Source: Winogradskyella pacifica (GTDB lineage Bacteria > Bacteroidota > Bacteroidia > Flavobacteriales > Flavobacteriaceae). From it: 64,000 nucleotides of DNA. Position numbers and translations under genes: made by a program. Within the stretch, counting starts at the first letter, position 1. Each line of letters opens with the position of its first letter. Positions 47,339 to 56,980 of this stretch are shown here, piece by piece. Location: contig NZ_JABFDI010000013.1 of NCBI RefSeq assembly GCF_013403915.1, positions 60,499 to 124,498 on the forward strand. Reading direction: 5' to 3'. The notes below the pieces were generated by a model. The model did no database searches. It saw nothing but the letters and a program-made list of their open reading frames with translations, and was not told the origin of the DNA.

Positions 47339-48496
47339 TTACTCAACTTTAACAGAAGGTTTTAGACTTTGAGTGCTTCTAATCTTCTTTTGTAGCATTT
47401 CTATGGTTTTTCTACTCTTAATGTGAAGGATAAAAACAATACTAATAAAGATGAATACGATTAAAATTATTAAATAAAATCTATTCTTAAACGTGGATTG
47501 AATCTCGTTTAATTCTTCATTTAAAATTTTAGAACTTTCCTTAATTGATACGCTTACCGAGTTGCGTTCGGATTTTTTAATCTCTAATTGTGTTTTTAAA
47601 AATAGATCGTAATATTTATGATAATCATCCCATTGGTCTAGGGCTAAATAATTTTCGAAAAGCCCTTTGTATATCCCTAGGTTTAAAACTAAATCTCCAA
47701 CAGGTTTCGATTTTTCTAAAGCTGATTGCAACAAGGATACAGCCTCGCTATATTTACTTTCTAGAGTATACACTTCCGCCATACCTTTTTCTGCAAATGA
47801 GACTAAACTGCTCGCATTTTCGAGATTTGCTAATTCAATAGATTTGTTAAAACTCTCTTTTGCATTCGTAAATTCTGAAAGTAATAATTGACAATTTCCT
47901 TTATTATAGTAGCCTATACTTCTATTATGGTTTTGACCACCAAGTCTTTCATATTCGTTTAATCCTTTATTAAAAAACTCTATAGCTATATCACAATTCA
48001 AATTGTCTTTATATATAAAACCTTTTACTAAATAACTCGATGCTAAAACTCCACCAACTTCATCTGAACCACGATAATTTAAACACCTTTTTTCGACATC
48101 CTCCATATACGCTATGGCTTTATCGTAGATTTTTAGTTGCTGGTATAAAATTCCTGCTCTAAATAGAATTTCAATTTGCAACTTCTTATTATCTATATTA
48201 TCAGAAAACTCATTTGCTTTAATAATATAATCTAAGGCTTTCTTATAGTCTCGCTTTGATGAATAAGCTGTAGAAACTACCATTAACGCTTTCGTTTTAA
48301 TTTCTTTAGAATACGCATCATTTTCATAGATTAACAGAGCCGATGAAATTGCTTTATTAGGATCTTTAAAAACTGCTTTTACGGCCTCTGTTACCAGACT
48401 GTCTCCTAATTTATCTTGAGATTGGAATGCCGCAAGTGGAAGTGTATAAATGACACCTAATAAAAGAAGAAAATGATATGTAATTTTAAGACGCAT
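47339..48496 (-). CDS. TPR protein with signal peptide and C-terminal membrane anchor (regulator partner, copy A)
   Basis: 385 residues. The N-terminal signal (1-24) is followed by about 7-8 TPR-like helical repeats (40-320; e.g. AFKDP..AISSALLIYEN, YYNKGNCQLLLSEF), one membrane helix (about 340-358, FYLIILIVFIFISIVFILHI) and a short basic cytoplasmic tail with coiled-coil character (KSRKTIEMLQKKIRS). Its start overlaps the stop of the AraC regulator gene by one base (TAATG), so the two are translationally coupled. The layout mirrors the N-terminal half of the regulator, and I infer a complex through TPR and membrane segments. It has a close counterpart at 53910-55070. I recognise no named family beyond TPR. 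Confidence 0.85.
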   Translation of the reverse strand: MRLKITYHFLLLLGVIYTLPLAAFQSQDKLGDSLVTEAVKAVFKDPNKAISSALLIYENDAYSKEIKTKALMVVSTAYSSKRDYKKALDYIIKANEFSDNIDNKKLQIEILFRAGILYQQLKIYDKAIAYMEDVEKRCLNYRGSDEVGGVLASSYLVKGFIYKDNLNCDIAIEFFNKGLNEYERLGGQNHNRSIGYYNKGNCQLLLSEFTNAKESFNKSIELANLENASSLVSFAEKGMAEVYTLESKYSEAVSLLQSALEKSKPVGDLVLNLGIYKGLFENYLALDQWDDYHKYYDLFLKTQLEIKKSERNSVSVSIKESSKILNEELNEIQSTFKNRFYLIILIVFIFISIVFILHIKSRKTIEMLQKKIRSTQSLKPSVKVE

Positions 48497-50097
48497 TACG
48501 TTTTCTTATTTTTAATTATTTCTTCTCTTTCTTCTTTCAATAAATTAATAAAAGTAACCGGAGACATTCCTACAATACCTTTAAATACAGTAGTAAAATT
48601 ACTGTGTGAAGAAAAGCCACTCTCATCTGCTAAAAAGCTAATTTTATAATTTATATAATTCGTGTCGTTTTTTAATTTTTCAATAATATAATTAATACGG
48701 AGTTTATTGATAAAGGTGTTAAAATTATCATTGTAGTTCTTATTTATAACTTCAGAAAGGTATTTTGTATTGGTTTCAAACTGTCCGGCTAAAAGCGCCA
48801 ACGACATGTCTTTATTTAAATACTTTAGAGATTTCTCAAACCGCTTAAGTTTTAATATAATATTTTGTTCAGTCTCTTCAGGTATAAACAAGCGTTTAGT
48901 TCTTTGCTTAACTAGTGGTATTGAAGGTTTTACCTTAGAGTAGAAGTTTCGACTTAATTCTAAATAATTAAGAATCTCTCTCAACCGTTTTTTCCTGTTT
49001 TCACTTTTAAAAATAATTAAAAAGCCAATAATAAAAATAGATAGAGCGCCTATTAAAGCGCTATATAATTGCTTCTCATATTTTTGATCATAATCGTGCA
49101 ATTGATTTTTTTCATGATCACTAATAATATTGAAATATGTATTAACGGCTCCTTCCTCTATTTCTTCGACCGAATTATTTAGAAACAAAAACTTTTCATA
49201 ATACACCTTATGTTCACTTTTTTGGTTGGTGGCAATGTAGTTTATCGCTAAATCTCGATTTATCTGCTCTAATAAAAAAGAATTGTCTAAAATTTCAGCA
49301 AATTGCAATCCTATAAATAAGGCCTCCTTGCTTTTTCTAAATTCTTTATTTTTTAAAAATAATAATCCAGACTCCTTATAAATCAAGGCTTTTTCATACA
49401 GGTTATTTTTTTTAGAAGCATTAATTAAATCAAATGTTTTGTCCATATATACAAAAGCAGAATCGTATTGATTTATACTATTAAAAGCTCTAGCTTTTGC
49501 AAAATAGTACGCTCTTCGTTCATCTAAATTAGTCTTTAACAAATTCTTAAATTGAACTTTGACGTCCTTTAAATCTGCGATTGCTACAGCCGTATCAAGT
49601 CTATCTAGAAGTAGATTAATGTGCTCTAATAAAATACGAAACTCAAAGTGTTCTTTTTCTGAGGTCATACTAGAAGTTAACATAGTTGCCTTATTGAGAT
49701 ACTCTAGAGATTGTGTATCTAAATATAATTCACGAAGCAATGTAGCCTTTATAATAGTGTTTTCTACTTGGGTTTCAACAGGTACTTTGTCTAATTTGTA
49801 AGCAACCTCAAAGGCATAAATAATAGCCTTTTTCAAATCCCCTTTTGTTAAATACCCTTTAGTTAGCAGTAAATTAGCAATTGCGATCTCTTGTGGTTCT
49901 CTACTAATACTTAGTAGATGATCTGCTATTTTAACAGCTTCATTTGGATTGGAGTAAACCAATTCTTCGGCTTTTAAAACAAGATCATTTTGTTGCGAGT
50001 AAAGGCTTATCGATAACAAAAAACAGGTTATCGTTAAAAACAAAGTCTTTTTTAATATTAGACCTTTGGAAGAATGAAATGCTTTAGGTTTTATCAA
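48496..50097 (-). CDS. Membrane-spanning TPR-AraC transcription regulator (copy A)
   Basis: 533 residues. A short basic leader and signal/anchor helix (about 14-36) precede about 300 residues of TPR-like helices (QNDLVLKAEELVYSNPNEA, ADHLLSISREPQEIAIANLLL). A single membrane helix follows (about 345-365, YSALIGALSIFIIGFLIIF), then a basic linker and a C-terminal AraC/XylS domain (about 420-525) with two helix-turn-helix motifs (DMSLALLAGQFETNTKYLSEVIN and KISFLADESGFSSHSNFTTVFK) ending in GMSPVTFI. By topology the TPR region faces the periplasm and the DNA-binding domain the cytoplasm, a one-protein transmembrane regulator. Overlap with the TPR partner gene indicates an operon. Confidence 0.9.
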   Translation of the reverse strand: MIKPKAFHSSKGLILKKTLFLTITCFLLSISLYSQQNDLVLKAEELVYSNPNEAVKIADHLLSISREPQEIAIANLLLTKGYLTKGDLKKAIIYAFEVAYKLDKVPVETQVENTIIKATLLRELYLDTQSLEYLNKATMLTSSMTSEKEHFEFRILLEHINLLLDRLDTAVAIADLKDVKVQFKNLLKTNLDERRAYYFAKARAFNSINQYDSAFVYMDKTFDLINASKKNNLYEKALIYKESGLLFLKNKEFRKSKEALFIGLQFAEILDNSFLLEQINRDLAINYIATNQKSEHKVYYEKFLFLNNSVEEIEEGAVNTYFNIISDHEKNQLHDYDQKYEKQLYSALIGALSIFIIGFLIIFKSENRKKRLREILNYLELSRNFYSKVKPSIPLVKQRTKRLFIPEETEQNIILKLKRFEKSLKYLNKDMSLALLAGQFETNTKYLSEVINKNYNDNFNTFINKLRINYIIEKLKNDTNYINYKISFLADESGFSSHSNFTTVFKGIVGMSPVTFINLLKEEREEIIKNKKT

Positions 50098-50242
50098 GTA
50101 TGCTGATTAATTACAACTAAAATATAAATATAGTTTTAGAACCAATAATATTAAACATAAAAGTACTAAACTATACGTATACTAGGTCGCAATATAGTTG
50201 TAGAATTTCTATTTTATAATTAATCAGTTGAATTAAATACAT

Positions 50243-50272
50243 AAAAAAGACAGCCAATAGGCTGCCTTTTCT
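50243..50272 (-). terminator. Intrinsic terminator downstream of adhesin A
   Basis: CAGCC (50251-50255) and GGCTG (50260-50264) with loop AATA are extended by A-run/T-run pairing with one mismatch. On the minus strand a T-run follows the stem. Confidence 0.65.
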
Positions 50273-50361
50273 TTAAAAACTACACTTGTAGAGTGTTTTG
50301 ATAAATACTAAATTTAATTGGATCTTAACCAAAAGGGGTATTTTGTCGTATTTATCATTTT

Positions 50362-50393
50362 AAACATAGACTATCTTAGGAGAGTCTATGTTT
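50362..50393 (-). terminator. Hairpin immediately downstream of adhesin A
   Basis: AAACATAGACT (50362-50372) pairs perfectly with AGTCTATGTTT (50383-50393). The minus-strand continuation has only a short T stretch, so it may terminate weakly or protect the 3' end of the mRNA. Confidence 0.5.
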
Positions 50394-50430
50394 CTTAATT
50401 TGCTATTAATCAAATTAAAGTTATTACTAT

Positions 50431-53400
50431 CTATTTCTTAATGACTTTGATAGTGTTTTGAGAACCATTAGTCGTTATCGTAACAAAGTACACACCACTA
50501 ATTAAATCCTCCGTATTAATCGTCGTTTCTAAACTATTAGGCTTAGCCATTTGTACTTTTTGACCAACGATATTGAAAACACTGATACTTGAAATCGTGT
50601 TTTTAGCCTCAATCGTTAATGTATTTACAATAGGGTTTGGATAGTACTTAAATGTTTCGATAGTACTAGATTCTAAACTTAAAGTCGCATCTGGATAAGC
50701 TAATAAGTCAAAAGATTCAGTGTTATTGTTATCAAAACTAAAAACTGAAATTAAATAAGTGTTTCCTGATACTAAATCTACTGAATTCTCACCTGAATTA
50801 TAACAATACATACCTGTAACGAAATTGCCTGCTGTTAATGAGCAATCATCAGTATTATATATAGTGTAATTAGGGTAACCAACAGTATTGGTAAGATTAA
50901 AATGATAGGTTCCCGTGTAATTTGGTGTTAAGCTATACCAAATAGATTTAGCACCTGGCTCACAAGATTCAGACGATGCATATGCGTTTGTAAAATCCCC
51001 AGAAATCATATTATTACCCGTTGCGTCTGTAGATTCAGATAAGACTGTTGGAGTAGCACAGCTATCATTTTCAACAGGAGGTGGTAATTTAAACACACAT
51101 AAATCAAAACTAATTCCAGGGCCATCATCTCCAGATCTCACCATTATATAATAACTCTCTCCAATAGTTGCTGAAAGCACACTAGGACCCGTATTATTAC
51201 AACTGACGCTTTCTTCAACTAAAGCACCACAAGTCCCTGAATAAATAGAATAAAATGCACCTGGCTCAAACTCGGTTCTGTCAAAAGAAAACTGGTAAAG
51301 ACCTGTCTCAGAAGCAGTAAACACATACCATACATCTTTGTAAAAAGCGGTAAAACCTGAGTTACATGTGTTATCTTCCGAAATTGTTGCACCTACTGTA
51401 GTACCAGATATTTTGTTATCACAATTTTCGTCTGTAGACGCTGTTAATACAATAGCATTAAAACACTCATCGTTTACTGGCGGTGTTGGTGCTTCTTTTA
51501 AACAAATGTCAAAACTTTGAGCATACTCACCAGCATTAGCTGAACTATTTCTAATATAATAAGTGTTACCTACCGTTAAATTATTCAATGTAATATAGTT
51601 ACTAAATGATGTAATACAAGCAAGGCTTGTAAAAGAACCACAAGTACCTTCTAATAATTCAGTAGCTTGTATTGTTCCTCCATCTCCGATTACAGAAACT
51701 ATATTTGAGTATTCTAATATGATCGTTTCTTTAGTAGCTTCAAAGCTAAACCACACATCATTATTGTTTGTAAATTCACAATTTATAGGGTTGCTAGTTG
51801 ATTCTGTAGCTCCTGCATTAGTTGCACTAGTAATAATAGAACAAGTATCATCTGTATTTATCGTTAAAACAGTGCTATCTACACAATTGTTATTTACAGG
51901 TGGACAGTAAAAGAAGGTTGAATTTGAATATGAGCAATCTCCATTATCATTATTTGTTAATGTAAATTCAACTGTGGTTCCAGATGTGTAAGGACCTACA
52001 TTTACAATTCCTGTAGTCGTTATATTACTGTTTGAATAACCAAAGCTATCTGTTAATGTTAAACCAGAAGCATCACCCAAATAATTAACATCAACATTTA
52101 CTGAAAACTCACCCGAATCACATTCTGGAACTGGACTTATCGTAAATTCTGGATTAATACAATCGTTCTCAGTAATAATCATAGCATAAGAAAATGTACC
52201 ATCAAGACTAGCACGACTCAATACTATAAAATAAGAATGTCCTGCGTTTAAAACAACATCCTTTAATTCCATTGTATAAGGTGGTGCTGCATCATAATTA
52301 TTACCTAACATGGCTACACATTCTGTTGCTACATCAGGACAACCTTCCATAACATGAATAGCTGCACCATACTCAGAAACATTTGCAAGACTAATATCTA
52401 TGGACATATCTGTAGCTGGTGTTATTTCATAAAACACATCATTTCCTGTCATATAAGCTCCGGAATAACCACCACAAGGTCCTACATTAATATTATTTTC
52501 GTAGTTACCAGTGTCATCATTTGCTACAATATATGGAAATGAAGCAATCTCTATTGGACTAGAACATGTTGCTCCTGGCAGTGGTGTTAATCGCGTCGTA
52601 AAACTTTCCTCTGTACAGCCTGTAGCGGATCCGATACTGTTATACGGTACAATTGTAACAAAATATTCAGTTTCGTAGGCTAAACCTAAACCGTCTAACG
52701 AATAGCTTGTATTTGCAGTTGGCGCAGCATTTACAATATCAGTTCCTCCTGAAGTAGATCCAACAGAAACTGTATACCCTGTTGGAATACCTGAAGCTTC
52801 TTGCCAAGTTAAAGTTGTGTTTAAATCTGCAGTTGCAGACCCATTTATAGGGTTTAATAAAATAGCATCACAATTTGGTACTGAAGTCGCGACTTGTGTA
52901 ATTGAAACATTATCAATAAAAACTATGAATCGAGCTGCAGAGATAGTACTAACTGTAGTCACAAAGCGCGCCTGAAAATCACTTCCAGCTGCAAGAGTTC
53001 CTAGATTAATAGCTGGCATTGAAATACAACTATCTACACTTAAAAATGTAAAATTAGAATCGTCCACAGTATAAGCGGTAACCCAACTTACACCACCATC
53101 TAATGAATATTCTAACACAACTGTCCCCCAACCTTCTGGTGCCGCAATATGTGAAATGGGAGGCCAAAAACTAACCTGTTGGTATACATTAACGGAAAAA
53201 CTAACTGTTAAATCTGTATTGTTGGTTACTCCTGTATAGTTTGGAGACGTTATAGAACCAGAACCTGCGACTTCAAAGTTAGCGCCTGCTCCTTTACCAC
53301 CCTCTTCACAAGTGTACCAGTTTTCTACTGAAACATTTTCAGAAGCAGTCCATCCATCAGGCAAACCCAAACTCGGTGTATTATCAAAATTTTCAACAAT

Positions 53401-53463
53401 CTCTACTTGAGCGAATGTTGTAATGCTTAAAAGCATCATTAAGTACAAGGTAATTTTTTTCAT
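50431..53463 (-). CDS. Secreted adhesin-like protein with T9SS type A sorting domain (copy A)
   Basis: 1010 residues. Signal peptide (1-18, ITTFAQ); a choice-of-anchor J-like jellyroll (about 20-190, ENFDNTPSLGLPDGW...FIDNVSITQ); one fibronectin-like domain (about 195-290, CDAILLNPINGSATADLNTTLTW); four PPC-type beta sandwiches (about 295-930, repeated motif NDEC.NAIVLT...DVWY.FTA); and a type A sorting domain (about 935-1010, FKYYPNPIVNTLTIEAKN...GVYFVTITTNGSQNTIKVIKK). It should be secreted and lipid-anchored by the T9SS. The 1008-residue protein at 56981-60007 is its paralogue with the same domain order. Two hairpins follow the gene. Confidence 0.92.
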   Translation of the reverse strand: MKKITLYLMMLLSITTFAQVEIVENFDNTPSLGLPDGWTASENVSVENWYTCEEGGKGAGANFEVAGSGSITSPNYTGVTNNTDLTVSFSVNVYQQVSFWPPISHIAAPEGWGTVVLEYSLDGGVSWVTAYTVDDSNFTFLSVDSCISMPAINLGTLAAGSDFQARFVTTVSTISAARFIVFIDNVSITQVATSVPNCDAILLNPINGSATADLNTTLTWQEASGIPTGYTVSVGSTSGGTDIVNAAPTANTSYSLDGLGLAYETEYFVTIVPYNSIGSATGCTEESFTTRLTPLPGATCSSPIEIASFPYIVANDDTGNYENNINVGPCGGYSGAYMTGNDVFYEITPATDMSIDISLANVSEYGAAIHVMEGCPDVATECVAMLGNNYDAAPPYTMELKDVVLNAGHSYFIVLSRASLDGTFSYAMIITENDCINPEFTISPVPECDSGEFSVNVDVNYLGDASGLTLTDSFGYSNSNITTTGIVNVGPYTSGTTVEFTLTNNDNGDCSYSNSTFFYCPPVNNNCVDSTVLTINTDDTCSIITSATNAGATESTSNPINCEFTNNNDVWFSFEATKETIILEYSNIVSVIGDGGTIQATELLEGTCGSFTSLACITSFSNYITLNNLTVGNTYYIRNSSANAGEYAQSFDICLKEAPTPPVNDECFNAIVLTASTDENCDNKISGTTVGATISEDNTCNSGFTAFYKDVWYVFTASETGLYQFSFDRTEFEPGAFYSIYSGTCGALVEESVSCNNTGPSVLSATIGESYYIMVRSGDDGPGISFDLCVFKLPPPVENDSCATPTVLSESTDATGNNMISGDFTNAYASSESCEPGAKSIWYSLTPNYTGTYHFNLTNTVGYPNYTIYNTDDCSLTAGNFVTGMYCYNSGENSVDLVSGNTYLISVFSFDNNNTESFDLLAYPDATLSLESSTIETFKYYPNPIVNTLTIEAKNTISSISVFNIVGQKVQMAKPNSLETTINTEDLISGVYFVTITTNGSQNTIKVIKK

Positions 53464-53909
53464 TGGTTTTTAGGATTTTAATTAATGGTCTTGTTTTAAT
53501 TGGTTCATTTTAGAAAACCCTAATATAGATATAGAAAAACCTTATAAAAAAGGGTTGTTTTTACTTTTTCCCGAAATGTTAAAGTCTAAAAACAGCCACA
53601 ACACACTAACAAACAGAGATTTACGATTCAATTTGATTTTTACTCAAAAAGAACGCTAACTTGTTTAAAATAATTGATTTAAAGGCTTTTAAACCTTAAT
53701 TCTGACTTTAGACCCGATCAAAATAGTTTAAAATTTACCACGACCAAATGGCACTGATGTGACAATTAGCCATAATAAAAATTATCTAATTTATTGATGA
53801 AAAAAAAGTCTAAGCAAATCTACTTAAGTATGGTTTTTGAGAATTATCCAATGAAAAGACATGCATTTTGTCTCAATTATAAGTTGTTATAATTTGTCGT
53901 TGTGACTCA
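53464..53909. other. Intergenic region between TPR partner B and adhesin A
   Basis: 446 bases without a recognisable gene. It holds the conserved upstream element (53560-53625) and an AT-only 8-bp hairpin (AATTATAA/TTATAATT, 53875-53894) just after the TPR gene stop. The rest shows nothing I can name. Confidence 0.6.
53560..53625 (-). promoter_or_regulatory. Candidate operator/promoter element upstream of adhesin A
   Basis: Core TTTACTTTTTCCCGAAAT (+ strand, 53560-53577), 97-114 bases before the adhesin start. It is followed by CTAAAAAC and CACTAACAAACA stretches shared with the elements at 47259 and 60118. Confidence 0.55.
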
Positions 53910-55070
53910 TTAGGAAATAAGCTTTTGATTCTGAAGTGTCTCTATTTTATTTTGTAATAATGCAATTGTTTTTCGGTTTTTTCTATCTATAAAGAAAACA
54001 CTAACAAAAATACCAATCACTAGTAGTAAGAAAATTTTAAATCTATTGGAAGTTTGTTTCTGAAGATTAATAAGACTTTCATTTCTCTGATTTTCATTTT
54101 CACCCAAAGAATCGCTTACCGAGTTGCGTTCTGCTATTTTAATATCTAATTGGCTATTAGCATATAGCTCGTAATATTTTTGATAGTTAGCCCACTGATT
54201 TAATGCTAAATAATTTTCCATTAACCCCTTGTATATACTCGAATTTAACACAATATCACCAACATCTTTAGATTCCTTTAAAGCAGCCTCTAAAGAACTA
54301 ATTGCTGTTTGATATTCACCTTCAACCGTAAATACAGCAGCCAACCCTTTTTTGGCGAAGGCGATGAGGCTATTTGCTTTTGCTAATTTAGCATAGGTAA
54401 TAGATTTATTAAAGCTCTCTTTAGCTTTTTCGTATTCAGAAAGTATTGTATAACAATTCCCTTTATTATAATACACAATACTGAGATTGGTATTAACTTC
54501 TTCATTTTTTACATTTTGATATTCGGCAATACCTCTATCAAAAAACTCTAAAGCAATATCACAATTAAGATTATCCTTATAAATAAAGCCTTTAACTGTA
54601 TAACTATTAGCAATGTATTTGCTTACGGCTTCACGATCTGGATATAACAAAGCCATTTTTTCTGTTTTCTCTAAATACTCAATTGATTTATCAAAAATTT
54701 TAAGCTGCTGGTATAAGATTCCTGTTTTGAATAAAATTTCTATTTGAAGAACCGTATCATCTAATGTTTTTGAGAGTTCATCGGCCTTTACAATAGACTC
54801 TAATGCTTTTTGATAGTTTCGTTTTGATGTATAAGCCAGCGAAACAAGCATTAATGCTTTTACTTTTGTTTTTACCGTATATTCTGAATTTTCATAAATT
54901 GAAAGTGCCAGTTCTATAGATTCATCTGGGTTTTCATACACTCTTTCATGTCCACGCTCAATAATACTATCTATTTCTGATGTCTGCTGATAAGGTGAAA
55001 ATAGCGCAAATGAAAAAACAGGCATACTTAATGCCACAACGAGAAAAATATAAGACTGTGTATTTTTCAT
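53910..55070 (-). CDS. TPR protein with signal peptide and C-terminal membrane anchor (regulator partner, copy B)
   Basis: 386 residues, paralogue of the 385-residue protein at 47339-48496. Shared landmarks are the signal peptide, KALMLVSLAYTSKRNYQKAL, ILFKTGILYQQLKIFDKSI, GFIYKDNLNCDIALEFF, YYNKGNCYTILSEYEKAKESFNKSI, a SERNSVS-like segment before one membrane helix (about 348-365) and a short coiled cytoplasmic tail (RKNRKTIALLQNKIETLQN). It starts 3 bases after the stop of regulator B, so the pair form an operon. Probable partner of that regulator (inference). Confidence 0.85.
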   Translation of the reverse strand: MKNTQSYIFLVVALSMPVFSFALFSPYQQTSEIDSIIERGHERVYENPDESIELALSIYENSEYTVKTKVKALMLVSLAYTSKRNYQKALESIVKADELSKTLDDTVLQIEILFKTGILYQQLKIFDKSIEYLEKTEKMALLYPDREAVSKYIANSYTVKGFIYKDNLNCDIALEFFDRGIAEYQNVKNEEVNTNLSIVYYNKGNCYTILSEYEKAKESFNKSITYAKLAKANSLIAFAKKGLAAVFTVEGEYQTAISSLEAALKESKDVGDIVLNSSIYKGLMENYLALNQWANYQKYYELYANSQLDIKIAERNSVSDSLGENENQRNESLINLQKQTSNRFKIFLLLVIGIFVSVFFIDRKNRKTIALLQNKIETLQNQKLIS

Positions 55071-55073
55071 TAA

Positions 55074-56654
55074 TTATTGATCTTTCTTTTTTAACGCTTT
55101 ACGCTCTTTCTGAATCATGTTAATGAATGTTACAGGAGACATTCCAATTATAGATTTAAAAACAGTTGCAAAACTACTATGCGATGAATAACCACTCTCT
55201 TCAGCCAATACACTAATCTTATAATTAATGTAGTTGGAATCATTTTTTAACTTATCGATGATATAATTAACACGAAGCTTATTAATAAATGTATTAAAAT
55301 TATCGTCGTAATGTTTGTTTATTACACTTGATAGGTATTTTGTATTCGTATCAAATTGTCCCGCCAAAACAGCTAAAGAAATATCTTTATTTAAGAATTT
55401 TTTAGACGATTCAAAACGCTTTAATTTAGATAGAATTAATTTTTCTGTTTCTTCAGGTAAAGCAATACGCTTTGGTTTTGCCTTTTTTACTGGTTTTATT
55501 TTAACGTACTTATCATTAACAATTTCTAAGTAATTAATAATTTCTTTATGTCTTTTTTTCTTGGCTTCACCTTTTAAAATAACGTAAGTACCAATAAGTA
55601 ATACTAGCAACAATCCTGCAATTAAGAGATACAAATAATTATTATGAACTTGTTCTTTATCCATCAAGAAATCTTTATCCTGATTGGAAAACAGTGTGTA
55701 TAATAAGTTTACAGCCTGTTGTTCGGATCTTTCAACATCAGAATGTAAAGACAAGAATTTATCATTATAAATTTTATGTTTTGTATTTTGATTTGAAGCC
55801 AAGTAACAAATAGATAAATCTCTATTTATCTCCATTAAAAGAATAGGGTTGTCTATTATTTCTGCAAACCTTGAAGCAATTAAAAGAGATTCTTCACTTT
55901 TACTAAACTCTTCCTTCTGCAAATATAAATATCCTATTTCTTTATAAATTATTGCTTTTTGATACAGGTCGTTTAATTCTGTTGAACTTAATAAAGTTAA
56001 AGTTTTTTCAATATACACTACAGCTGAATCATACTGAGTTAGATTATTATAAGCCCGCTCCTTTGCCAAATATAAGGCGCGTTTTTCAGTTGTATTAGTT
56101 TTTAAAAACGTGTTGAATTGGTTTTCTGTATTTTCAATTAACGCGATAGCTTCATCGCTATGTCGCCTCTCGTTATACATATTAATTTGCTCTAATTTAA
56201 TTAAGCATTGTAGAGAGTCCTTGTAAGAGTTTTGAGGAAGACTTACGACTAATAATTGTCCTTTTTCTAAAAACCTTTTTGCTTGTTTATCTAAGTAGAT
56301 ACTTCGCGAAAGTTGAGCTTTTAAAAGGTTCAGCTCTATTTGTGTGTTTTTAGTAATGGATTCTGAAAGGTTTCTATTATCAAATGCATGAACAATCGCT
56401 TCATTATAATCACCTTTAACAATTTGCGCTTTTGCGATTAGTAAATTAGATAGTGCTATTTGCTCTGGCTCTTGACTAATACTTAATAAATGATCGGCTA
56501 TTTTTAATGATTCGTCCGGATTTGAGTAAACGAGTTCTTTTGCTTTAGTAATAAGATTATTTTCTTGCGAATAGCTGAAAAAGACCGCTATAAGACTTAT
56601 CCATATACAAATAGAGCGAATATTTTTATAGTAAAGTGAGCCTTTATGAGCCAT
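55074..56654 (-). CDS. Membrane-spanning TPR-AraC transcription regulator (copy B)
   Basis: 526 residues. Signal/anchor helix (about 12-30), TPR-rich region (NNLITKAKELVYSNPDESLKIADHLLSI...), membrane helix (about 340-361, YLYLLIAGLLLVLLIGTYVIL), basic linker and C-terminal AraC domain. In the 92-residue DNA-binding core I count 76 positions identical to copy A, clearly more than in the TPR part, so DNA recognition appears more constrained than sensing. Topology predicts periplasmic TPR and cytoplasmic DNA binding. The TPR partner gene follows after 3 bases. Confidence 0.9.
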   Translation of the reverse strand: MAHKGSLYYKNIRSICIWISLIAVFFSYSQENNLITKAKELVYSNPDESLKIADHLLSISQEPEQIALSNLLIAKAQIVKGDYNEAIVHAFDNRNLSESITKNTQIELNLLKAQLSRSIYLDKQAKRFLEKGQLLVVSLPQNSYKDSLQCLIKLEQINMYNERRHSDEAIALIENTENQFNTFLKTNTTEKRALYLAKERAYNNLTQYDSAVVYIEKTLTLLSSTELNDLYQKAIIYKEIGYLYLQKEEFSKSEESLLIASRFAEIIDNPILLMEINRDLSICYLASNQNTKHKIYNDKFLSLHSDVERSEQQAVNLLYTLFSNQDKDFLMDKEQVHNNYLYLLIAGLLLVLLIGTYVILKGEAKKKRHKEIINYLEIVNDKYVKIKPVKKAKPKRIALPEETEKLILSKLKRFESSKKFLNKDISLAVLAGQFDTNTKYLSSVINKHYDDNFNTFINKLRVNYIIDKLKNDSNYINYKISVLAEESGYSSHSSFATVFKSIIGMSPVTFINMIQKERKALKKKDQ

Positions 56655-56980
56655 TTTAGTTTATCAAATTCAATTTTATAAACGCAAAAAATACAATATT
56701 TAAACTTGTTTTAATAAGTCTTCAACTATTGTAAGTTAGTAAATATAACAAACTTTCTATAAGAACATTTTAAACACATAAAAGCAAGAGGTTTCATTCT
56801 GCTTCATTTCACTCTTAATCATCTGATAATCTTAGCTAAACAATTAAAACACATCCTATTTTTTTTTGTATGGTAATAACTATTTATTTCTTATGCACTG
56901 TATGTTTAATTTTAATCATAAAAAAAGAGCAACATTAAAATGTTGCCCTCTTTTATCGCTATTAATCAAATTAACTAAGG
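56655..56980. other. Intergenic region between adhesin B and regulator B
   Basis: 326 bases, nearly the same length as the equivalent gap in copy A. It contains the terminator at 56918-56954 and AT-rich upstream DNA of the regulator operon. No gene or clear promoter box seen. Confidence 0.6.
56918..56954 (-). terminator. Intrinsic terminator downstream of adhesin B
   Basis: GCAACA (56929-56934) pairs with TGTTGC (56941-56946). After a two-base bulge the stem continues AAAAGA/TCTTTT. On the minus strand a run of T residues follows, which is the expected direction for the adhesin transcript. Confidence 0.75.

Larger units (their letters stand above)
50098..50430. other. Intergenic region with two hairpins after adhesin A
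   Basis: 333 bases between the adhesin A stop and the start of regulator A. It holds two hairpins, at 50243-50272 and 50362-50393, listed separately. The remainder is AT-rich upstream sequence of the regulator operon without a clear TAnnTTTG box. Confidence 0.6.
47339..53463 (-). repeat. Duplicated three-gene module, copy A (adhesin, TPR-AraC regulator, TPR partner)
   Basis: A block of 6125 bp with the same gene order, strand, gene sizes (1010/533/385 residues) and internal gaps (333 and -1 bases) as the 6098-bp block at 53910-60007. Proteins are clearly paralogous pair by pair, but the DNA has diverged, so the duplication is not recent. Confidence 0.88.

Noticed and set aside
53875..53894. 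AATTATAA/TTATAATT hairpin after TPR partner B as a terminator
   Set aside because: The stem is AT-only and no T-run follows on the minus strand, so termination is not supported.
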